A stretch of DNA of 33,397 bases from contig CAMCIN010000010.1 in NCBI GenBank assembly GCA_945874745.1, forward strand, positions 1-33,397. The letters are read 5' to 3'. Shown here in pieces: positions 7,318 to 14,500 of the stretch. The stretch's first letter is position 1; each line of letters opens with the position of its first letter. Under the pieces are notes generated by a model that did no database searches, was not told the origin of the DNA, and saw only the letters and a program-made list of their open reading frames with translations. Source of the stretch: Akkermansia muciniphila. Its GTDB lineage: Bacteria > Verrucomicrobiota > Verrucomicrobiia > Chthoniobacterales > Chthoniobacteraceae. The position numbers and the translations under genes were made by a program.

Positions 7318-7848
7318 CTAGAGCAGGCCGCGCCTTCGGAACTCTCCCATATTGGAGCCAGAGGACTCCTGAATCAGATCCGCGGCAAACTTCAGCAGGC
7401 TAATCTCCCAGCCTTCGTCAATCCCCTGAATGATCGCACTCAGGGGGTCCTCGGAGTAATCAATCTGGTCCTTGATCCGCTGGATGACCTCGCCCACCGG
7501 ACTGTGCACGATGGACTCGGTCACGTCGGTCTTGCGAAATTGGAAGCCGTACTTGAGCGCCGCCAGGTGGCCGGCGTTCTGCTGCAACCAGTCCATATAC
7601 TGCTCGGCCCGCTCCCCAAACCCATCCAAGAGCAGCCGCTGCAAATGGCCCGGCGCAATGATCTGCGGCTTGTCAGCGTGCAACCTTCCATCCCTGACCC
7701 GGACAGCGTTGACCTCGTCCATCAACTCGGTGACCAGGTAAAACCTGAAGCTCGTCGAGCCGAACGTCTCAATGCGCCTTTCCGGTGCAAGGATCACCTC
7801 CGTGTTTTCGAGCACGTATTGGAAGGATGCCGCATCAAGCATGGACAT
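7318..7848 (-). CDS. Conserved protein of unknown function
   Basis: From ATG 7846-7848 this is 176 residues (start MSMLDAASFQYVLE). The open frame continues upstream to 8091, but that extension is Cys/Arg-rich, unlike the body, and runs into nnr on the opposite strand, so it is rejected. An alternative ATG lies at 7840-7842. The protein is soluble, without signal peptide or membrane segments, mixed alpha/beta, and moderately acidic. Recognisable blocks are FGSTSFRFYLVTELMDEVN, VRVRDGRLHADKPQII and GHLQRLLLDGFGE; a C-terminal helical half ends with SAIIQGIDEGWEISLLKFA. I cannot assign a domain family. It is first in a minus-strand cluster with the LysM protein and accA. Composition and codon use resemble its neighbours, so it appears to be a genuine gene. 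Confidence 0.8.
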   Translation of the reverse strand: MSMLDAASFQYVLENTEVILAPERRIETFGSTSFRFYLVTELMDEVNAVRVRDGRLHADKPQIIAPGHLQRLLLDGFGERAEQYMDWLQQNAGHLAALKYGFQFRKTDVTESIVHSPVGEVIQRIKDQIDYSEDPLSAIIQGIDEGWEISLLKFAADLIQESSGSNMGEFRRRGLL

Positions 7849-7854
7849 CTGCGT

Positions 7855-7882
7855 AATGTAGGCCTCCACGCGGGAATGGCAA
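7855..7882 (-). promoter_or_regulatory. Sigma70-like promoter for the conserved unknown gene
   Basis: On the minus strand TTGCCA (7882-7877) and TACATT (7860-7855) are separated by 16 nt and match 5/6 and 4/6 of the -35 and -10 consensus. The -10 ends 6 nt before the ATG at 7848, which places the predicted transcript start on the start codon. A GGAGG lies within the spacer, 14 nt before the ATG, and would not be transcribed. Confidence 0.45.
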
Positions 7883-8017
7883 ACTGGAACCCTGCAAAGC
7901 GGCAGGTGCCGTTTCGGCCACCGCAAAACAGCCGCCCGCCCTTCCCAAGGCGAATCACACCCGCTCCCCCTTTGCTTTTTTCTCGCACCCTTCCGCTCCA
8001 CGACGACCCTCTCCCCC

Positions 8018-9517
8018 ATGCTGACCCCGTCACAAATGCAGGCCCTTGAACAAAGCGCCTTCGCCGCCGGTGCAAACGCAGAGGCGCTCATGGAAGAGCC
8101 CGGCCGGAAAATGGCGCTGGCCGTGCGCCAGTTTCACCCCGTTCCGGGCCAGTGCGCCGCGGTTTTCGGTAGGGGTCACAACGGGGGCGACGCCCTGGTC
8201 GCCGCCCGGTTTCTTTCCGAAGCCGGCTGGCAGGTCGACCTGATCCCTGCCTACCCAGCAGCGGCATGGGCCCCCCTGACCACCCGCAAGTGGCACCAAG
8301 CCGGCCGCTGTGCCACTCTGAATCCAGACGATTTCGGCCGTTGGCAACCGGCCCCGGCAACCCCCTGCGTCCTTTTGGACGGACTCCTCGGCGTCGGCGC
8401 GCGTCCCGGCTTGCCCGAACCCGTCGCCCGCTTGTGCCGGCGCCTCAACGCGCTCAGGCAAGCCTCCGGGGCGCGCACCTTCGCCCTCGACCTGCCCACA
8501 GGCCTCGACGGCGCCACGGGCGCAGCCGATCCAGACGCTGTCCTCGCAGACGTCACCCTCACTGTCGGGTTCGCCAAAACGGGCCTCCTCGCCGACGGCG
8601 CCGAACGCTGGGTGGGCCGCCTTGCGGTGCTTCCATTAGAAGCCCTCAACCCGTTCGCTCCCGCGCAGCCCTCTCTGGAACTCGCCACTTCGGAGGCGCT
8701 TTCCCCATTCTGGCCGCGCCGCCCCGCCGACCTGCACAAAGGGGACTGCGGGCGCGTCGTTTTGGTCGCAGGCGGCGTGGGCACCGTGGGCGCAGCCGCT
8801 CTTGCGGCGCGGGGCGCCCTGCGCGCAGGCGCCGGGCTCGTCACCCTGTGTGTTCCAGAAGCCGTCTACGGCCCGGCAGCCGCCCAAGCGCCGATGGAAT
8901 GCATGGTGCAGCCAGTGCGCGACCTGCGCGAAGTACTCGGCTTCCAGGCCGACGCCCTTGGCATCGGCCCCGGCCTGGGCAAGGCCTTCCCTGAAGCGGT
9001 CGCCGAAATCATCCGGACGGCGCCCGCCCCGGCCGTCGTGGACGCGGACGCACTCAACATTCTTGCAGACGGCCGCCTGGACACGCTTGACCACTGCGCC
9101 GCGGCGCGTCTTCTGACGCCGCATCCCGGAGAGATGGCCCGGCTTGCTCCAGATCTGGCCGGACTCACCCGACGGACGCTTGTGGAACGGTTCACCAGTC
9201 GCTGGCCGGCAACCCTCCTGCTAAAAGGGGCCCGCACCCTGGTGGGCACCGGAGGCACGCACCTGAGCTACAACACCACAGGAAATCCGGGGATGGCTTC
9301 GGGCGGGATGGGGGATGTCCTTACGGGGGTGTGCGCGGCCCTGCTTGCACGAGGACTTTCCCCGCACACAGCCGGTCTGCTGGGGGCGTGGCTCTGCGGG
9401 CGGTCTGCGGAGGCTGCCCTGATTTCAGGCAGCAGAAGCGAGGAATCGCTGCTCGCCTCGGATGTGGCCGACGGGTTGGGGGCGGCTTTTACCGCCCTGC
9501 GGGAACCCTCCTGGTAA
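8018..9517 (+). CDS. nnr: Bifunctional NAD(P)H-hydrate epimerase / ADP-dependent dehydratase
   Basis: A 499-residue cytoplasmic repair enzyme that converts damaged NAD(P)HX back to NAD(P)H. The N-terminal YjeF epimerase domain (about 1-215) has GRGHNGGDA (51-59) and LDLPTGLDGATG (157-168, Asp158). The C-terminal ribokinase-like dehydratase domain (about 225-495) has HKGDCGRVVLVAGG (240-253), TPHPGE (367-372), LKGARTLV (402-409) and NTTGNPGMASGGMGDVLTG (419-437, with Asp433 as the general base). The usual N-terminal loop is GxGNNGGDG; here the first Asn is His54 and the last Gly is Ala59, a mild departure. The fused domain order and length are standard for bacterial Nnr. It is divergent from the 7318-7848 gene and 118 bp upstream of the polyprenyl synthase gene. 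No Shine-Dalgarno site precedes the ATG. Confidence 0.95.
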   Translation: MLTPSQMQALEQSAFAAGANAEALMEEPGRKMALAVRQFHPVPGQCAAVFGRGHNGGDALVAARFLSEAGWQVDLIPAYPAAAWAPLTTRKWHQAGRCATLNPDDFGRWQPAPATPCVLLDGLLGVGARPGLPEPVARLCRRLNALRQASGARTFALDLPTGLDGATGAADPDAVLADVTLTVGFAKTGLLADGAERWVGRLAVLPLEALNPFAPAQPSLELATSEALSPFWPRRPADLHKGDCGRVVLVAGGVGTVGAAALAARGALRAGAGLVTLCVPEAVYGPAAAQAPMECMVQPVRDLREVLGFQADALGIGPGLGKAFPEAVAEIIRTAPAPAVVDADALNILADGRLDTLDHCAAARLLTPHPGEMARLAPDLAGLTRRTLVERFTSRWPATLLLKGARTLVGTGGTHLSYNTTGNPGMASGGMGDVLTGVCAALLARGLSPHTAGLLGAWLCGRSAEAALISGSRSEESLLASDVADGLGAAFTALREPSW

Positions 9518-9599
9518 AAGGCTTCCAAAGAGACGGTTGCGGCCTCCAGCCAACGCCCGGGCGGCAGACGGCGCCGAACGCCAATTGAGGCGGGTTCCA

Positions 9600-9627
9600 T
9601 TGACTTCGTGCCTTGGAAAACTATCGT
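9600..9627 (+). promoter_or_regulatory. Sigma70-like promoter for the polyprenyl synthase gene
   Basis: TTGACT (9600-9605) and TATCGT (9622-9627) are 16 nt apart and match 5/6 and 4/6 of consensus. The predicted transcript start is around 9634, next to GTG 9636, which favours that start over the in-frame TTG at 9600. Confidence 0.45.
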
Positions 9628-9635
9628 GGAAGGAC

Positions 9636-10661
9636 GTGAATCCGCCCTCTGAACTGGAGCCGCAACTGGACAAAAGCCTCGCCCTAAAAAGGGCTTTCGA
9701 GCCGATTTTAGACAACCTCGCTCAAGTGGAAGAGCGCATCTGCGCCCAGGCACGGGCCTTTGACCCCGCGGTGGAAGCTTACGTTTCGTACGCGATTCAG
9801 AGTAACGGGAAGCGGCTCCGCCCCGCACTGGCGCTGCTGGCGGGAGGGGCCACAGGCAGGATTCTCTCTGAGCATGGAGATCTGGCGACCATTGTGGAGC
9901 TGATCCATGCCGCGACGCTCGTCCATGACGACATCCTCGACCACGCGGATATGCGGCGGGGCCAGCCCACGGCAAACGCCAAATGGGGCAACTCCCTCGC
10001 TGTGCTCCTCGGGGACTGCCTCTTTGCCCACGCGCTGCGCCTCTCCTCCAACTTTGACAACGCGCGCATGTGCCGGCGGATCGCAGACGCCGCCAGCGAA
10101 GTCTGCTCGGGCGAAATCATCCAGACCCAGCGCCGCTTTGACCTGAGTTTGACCGTGCCGGATTATTTCCGAATTCTGGAGATGAAGACCGGCGCACTCT
10201 TCGCCGTGGCAACGGAACTGGGCGGCCTTTTGAACGAGGCCTCCGAGCAAACCCAGCAGGGCCTGCATGCGTTCGGCCTGCGCCTGGGCACCGCCTACCA
10301 AATTTACGACGACTGCCTGGATCTGGCGGGGGACGAAGCCAAAGTGGGCAAAACACTGGGAAGCGACCTGCGCCGCGGAAAACTCACCCTGCCGGTGCTG
10401 CACCTCCTCCAGACCAGTACGGAGTCAGAGCGGACCCGCCTGAGCGGCCTGATCCTCGAGGGGAACGAGGAGGAGGTACGCGGGCTGGTCGAACAGGCGC
10501 TGGACAGGGGGGCGGTGCGTTACGCCGTCACCACCGGCCGCCGGATGCTCACCGAGGCCCAAGACAGCCTCGAGTCGCTGGAGTCAACGCCCTACAAGGA
10601 CTCTCTGGAAAGTCTCTGCGTCACCTTGGACGCCATGATTGCCCCGCTGGCGGGCGCTTGA
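9636..10661 (+). CDS. Long-chain polyprenyl diphosphate synthase
   Basis: 341 residues from GTG 9636-9638. Trans-prenyltransferases elongate farnesyl or geranylgeranyl diphosphate with isopentenyl diphosphate to make quinone side chains. Signatures: GKRLRP (58-63), first Asp-rich motif HDDILD (97-102) followed by MRRGQPTAN, and second Asp-rich motif YDDCLDLAGD (224-233) followed by GKTLGSDLRRGKLTLP. The residues 4-5 positions before the first motif are small (Ala93, Thr94), as in IspB-type enzymes that make long chains rather than FPP/GGPP synthases; IspB is therefore the closest guess, but chain length is inference. The start is uncertain: TTG 9600 in frame would add 12 residues. GGAAGG directly before the GTG is too close to be an ideal ribosome site. 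Probably membrane-peripheral, serving menaquinone synthesis. Confidence 0.9.
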   Translation: MNPPSELEPQLDKSLALKRAFEPILDNLAQVEERICAQARAFDPAVEAYVSYAIQSNGKRLRPALALLAGGATGRILSEHGDLATIVELIHAATLVHDDILDHADMRRGQPTANAKWGNSLAVLLGDCLFAHALRLSSNFDNARMCRRIADAASEVCSGEIIQTQRRFDLSLTVPDYFRILEMKTGALFAVATELGGLLNEASEQTQQGLHAFGLRLGTAYQIYDDCLDLAGDEAKVGKTLGSDLRRGKLTLPVLHLLQTSTESERTRLSGLILEGNEEEVRGLVEQALDRGAVRYAVTTGRRMLTEAQDSLESLESTPYKDSLESLCVTLDAMIAPLAGA

Positions 10662-10724
10662 GGGCCGCCTCCGAGGCCCGCACGGGGTTCCGTCGTTTCT
10701 CTGCCCCGCGCGCGATGCCATGTT

Positions 10725-11420
10725 GTGGGAGCCGCTAAAATCAAGGAACCAACCGGGCCTGAGCAACCGCGGGAAAAGCTGCTGGCCAGCGGCCATTCCT
10801 CGCTGACCGACAGCGAACTGCTCGCCGTGTTGCTGCGAACCGGCACCCCGACGAGTACCGCGCATCAAATAGGCCAACAATTGTTACAGCGTTTTGGTTC
10901 CCTGGGGGGGCTGAGCCGTTGCAGTGTGGGCGAACTGGCCCGGATGCGCGGCCTGGGACATGCCAAGGCCGTGCAATTGGCGGCCGCCTTCGGACTCGCC
11001 TCGCGCCTCTCGGTAGAAAGCGTGCGCAAGGAGCGTATTGATTCCCCAGAACGCGTCTTCCAACTGCTCGGAATGGAGATGCGCGCCCTCTGCAAGGAGT
11101 CGCTGCGCGTCATCCTGCTCGACACCCGTTTCCAGCTCATGCGCGTCGAAGAAATCTCCCGCGGCACGGTCAACGAAAGCATCGCCCATCCCCGGGACAT
11201 CTTCGGACCGGTCCTCACGGCCTCGGCCTTCGCCTTTATTCTGGTGCACAACCACCCTTCCGGCGACCCGACCCCCAGCGAGGCCGACCGCCGCCTCACC
11301 ACCCGCCTTTCAGAGGCGGCCCGCCTGCTTCAGGTCCAGCTGCTCGACCACGTGATCCTGGGCTCCCCCGACAACGGCCGCCTCCCTTGGTTTTCCTTCA
11401 AGCAACTTGGGCTGCTCTGA
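10725..11420 (+). CDS. radC: RadC-family JAB-domain protein
   Basis: 231 residues from GTG 10725, giving the usual RadC beginning (PREKLLASGHSSLTDSELL at 15-33, LLRTG). Residues about 1-100 form the helix-hairpin-helix UPF0758 N-terminus (RMRGLGHAKAVQL at 74-86). Residues 105-231 form the JAB/MPN metalloprotease-like domain with SRGTVNES (145-152, Glu151), HNHPSGDPTPSEAD (175-188; metal ligands His175, His177 and Asp188) and the terminal LLDHVILG. All metal-binding residues are present. Despite the name, no direct DNA-repair role is established for the family. It lies 63 bp after the prenyltransferase gene on the same strand and converges with the giant protein gene. No Shine-Dalgarno site is visible. 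Confidence 0.93.
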   Translation: MGAAKIKEPTGPEQPREKLLASGHSSLTDSELLAVLLRTGTPTSTAHQIGQQLLQRFGSLGGLSRCSVGELARMRGLGHAKAVQLAAAFGLASRLSVESVRKERIDSPERVFQLLGMEMRALCKESLRVILLDTRFQLMRVEEISRGTVNESIAHPRDIFGPVLTASAFAFILVHNHPSGDPTPSEADRRLTTRLSEAARLLQVQLLDHVILGSPDNGRLPWFSFKQLGLL

Positions 11421-11478
11421 AGGACATCAAAAACGCCCTTCCCTATGAACAACAGCCCGCCCCCACGGGTTGATTCGC

Positions 11479-11495
11479 TGCGGAGCAGTTCCGCA
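11479..11495. other. Hairpin between convergent radC and Ig/NHL gene
   Basis: TGCGGA-gcagt-TCCGCA is a perfect 6-bp stem in the 108-bp convergent gap. With no T-tract on either side, it is only a weak bidirectional terminator candidate. Confidence 0.3.
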
Positions 11496-11528
11496 ATGCA
11501 TCACCGCATCAGGATCGTCGAATCCGTG

Positions 11529-14500
11529 TCACTGCGCTTCGGGCGGAAGCAGCTCCAGGCGCCATCCTCCCGTCCGGGTCGCAGGCAGGACTCCTGTGTC
11601 GACCCAACCGGCACCTCGGAGCGGCTCTTCATCCGAGGGTCGAGCGACCACGCCCACCAGATTGCAACGCAGCCTCGTACCCGGTGAGACAAACGAACCG
11701 GCCCACTCTCCCCGGGTTTTGTCGAACCGGAATGTCAAAGTGGGCTGTACCGTGGAGGTGTAGTTCGCCACCCGAACCGTCCCTGTAGCTGACATAGCAA
11801 CGGTCCAAACGTAGATGTCCCCTAACACCGGATCCTCCGCCGTGAGATAGAGGGGAGGAATTTCCGCCACTGGAATACCGCTTCCCGAATTGAAAAACGT
11901 CTTCAACCCCAGCGCAGTAGGGCTCGGCCAGCGACAACTGGTTCCATTTTGAAAATCGACTGCTTGCGCTCCCGACCACCTGAACCCGGCTGTTTCCAAA
12001 CCGGCGAAATCGAAGCCATTATCGAAAACAGGCTTCCCGCTAATTTTGGAGACATAACAGGACTGCCGCTCCAGCCTGTCGTCTCCATGTGCAGTCGCAA
12101 CACCGGCACTCCAAACGGTTCCAACGGAAACGAGCTGGAACCGGAGTTGGCCGAGAAGGCTGGTGGTGGAAAGGAACTTGGAAGTGGAGGAGGTCCGTCC
12201 TTGGTAAATCTGGACCCTTGCGGCGTCGGCAGAAGTAGTGCTCAAGGTCGCGGAACCACTTCCCGTAGAACCGCTCAACCGGGACGTCCACAAGACCTTA
12301 CCAGTCTTGAGCACCTGCGCCAGGAGCGTTGCGTTATTATCTAATCCGGGCCCGCTGCCACTCTCGATGGTAAAGTCAGAACCGATCGCATAACGCCCTT
12401 CCAAAGAACCGAAATCTACAGTTCCAGACTCGACGGGCACCCCGGTGAGTTTGGTCAGTCCTCGAACGGCACCATTTCCCTCGCTCTTGCACCCCGCCTC
12501 GCCCAAGTACGGTGGAACCGAAACCCAATCGCGCACGAAGGCACTCAGCTCGAATGTGGCAGTCGAAAAATCCAACTCCAACGTGAGCGCCTGCCTGTTC
12601 GCCTGCGTCCCGACCCCGAGCTTGGGTGTGCAAACCAACCTGGCTGGATTCTCTGCAGAGGGTGTAAAGGAGGAAGAAAAAGATCGAACCACCGCCACGT
12701 AGGCCCGCTCGGTCCCAATCGGAGCAAGGTCGGTTTCCGGCGCTGTCTCCAGCGGAGCCGCCTCGTTGTAAAGGACTCTGCCCGAAACTGCACCGGTCTT
12801 ACTCACCGTCGCGACCAACATCCCACGATAGGCCGCGCCATCTCCAACGAGCCCTTCTTCGTCGGCAAGCAACAGTTCGTACGTACCAGCGGCGTCCTCA
12901 AGCGTCTTCAGCCTGACCTCGAAATCTGCTGTTACCACGCCACCGATGACTTCCCCATCCGCGTATTCCCGAGAAAGCACCACCCTGTAAAAGCCGTCCG
13001 CCGTGAGGCTCCTCAAGGGGACATCAATTTGGCCGTTTGCCGGAACAATCCCCGAAATCCCGGTCTCTACGCCCGAAGCTCTCACAAGTTTGTAGGTGGT
13101 TCGCAACGCATCAGGCGGATTTAAATCCACGCTCACCCTTACACTTGTCGCCGTGCCTCTGATGACATTCGTCGCCTTTACGGGATCGGGATTCCCGAGC
13201 ACCGAGATTCCGCGACCGGGCGATATTGTGAGGGTCGTCACCCTGCTCTGCTCGGCCGTCGGGTAAAATGGGTTTCTGACCTCGACAAAATATTGAGCGG
13301 AACCCGTCCGAGAGGTAGGCACCGAATAGGTCGAGCCCGTACCGACCAACGTGCTGCCCCCCCCCTCCATAAGGTACCATTTATAGGAAAAAGGCCCGGT
13401 TCCACTCACAGCAACGCCCAGAGACACCTTTGCATCAACGGTCACAGAGATAGAAGCCGGAGGTTGGGTCAGAATCCTCGGTGGGAGATTCACCACAAGT
13501 TGCGCTGCCCTGCTGGTCACGCTTCCGAGGGCGTTACTGACTAGGACGTCATAGAAACCTGCGTCCTTTTCCTGAACGTTTCGCAACTCAAGAGTAGCCG
13601 CTGTGCCGCCGCTGCTCGGCACACCGTCCTTCCGCCACTGGTACACCAAAGGTTGGCTACCACCCGCATCCACCGAAAAAGTCAAAGTGTCACCGATTTT
13701 GACCTCGGAACGTACCGTCGGCTCAGACTTAATTTCGGGCGGAGTTAAAATTGATACTACTGAAGAGTCGCTGAACACCGGTCCCACCACATTTCTCACC
13801 TCAACCTTGTAGGTCCCAGCGTCCGAGTTGGTCGTCGCCTGAACACGATAGGTTGCTGCCGTCCCGCCGTTGATCGGAACCTCATTTTTGTACCACTGGT
13901 ACGTCAGTTGCGCTGTTCCAGTAGCAGAGACCGTCAAGTTGAACGGTTTTCCAACCGCCACGGCCACCTCTTTCTCCGGCTGATTGAAGATCGAGACAGG
14001 CGTGTTCACCGTGATACTCGCAGTGCCCGCCTGCAACACGCTTCCCGCTTTTAGTTCCACACGATAAAGTCCGGCATCCGTGGCTCTCACTGGTGATAGC
14101 CGGTACACTGCCAGGGTTCCGCCGCTCAGGGCCACATTGTTGCGATACCACTGGACTGTGGTGGTACTCGGCCCATCCCAGTCAACCTCCAACGCTGCGC
14201 TGGTACCTGCCACAAGCGTCGCAGCCTGCGGCCCCTTGCGGATCGCCAGCTGCGGTTCCACTGTGAACCGAACCGGGGCACTGGTCCTGAGCGTGACTCC
14301 AGCGAGTAGTTCCACTTGGTAAACGTCTGTGTCGGCCACCTTTGCTGAGGGGAATCTTAGGATCGCCGAGGTGCCCCCGCTCAGGGCCACCCCGTTCCGG
14401 TACCACTGTAAGGTTGTGCTACCCGGCCCCTCCCAACCAACTTCCAAAGCCGCGCTGGTACCTGCCAGAACCGTTGCAGACTGAGGCTCCCTGAGGATAG

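Noticed and set aside
7849-8091. Upstream extension of the conserved unknown gene to 8091
   Set aside because: The extra residues are Cys/Arg-rich, overlap the nnr start on the other strand and lie upstream of a good promoter.
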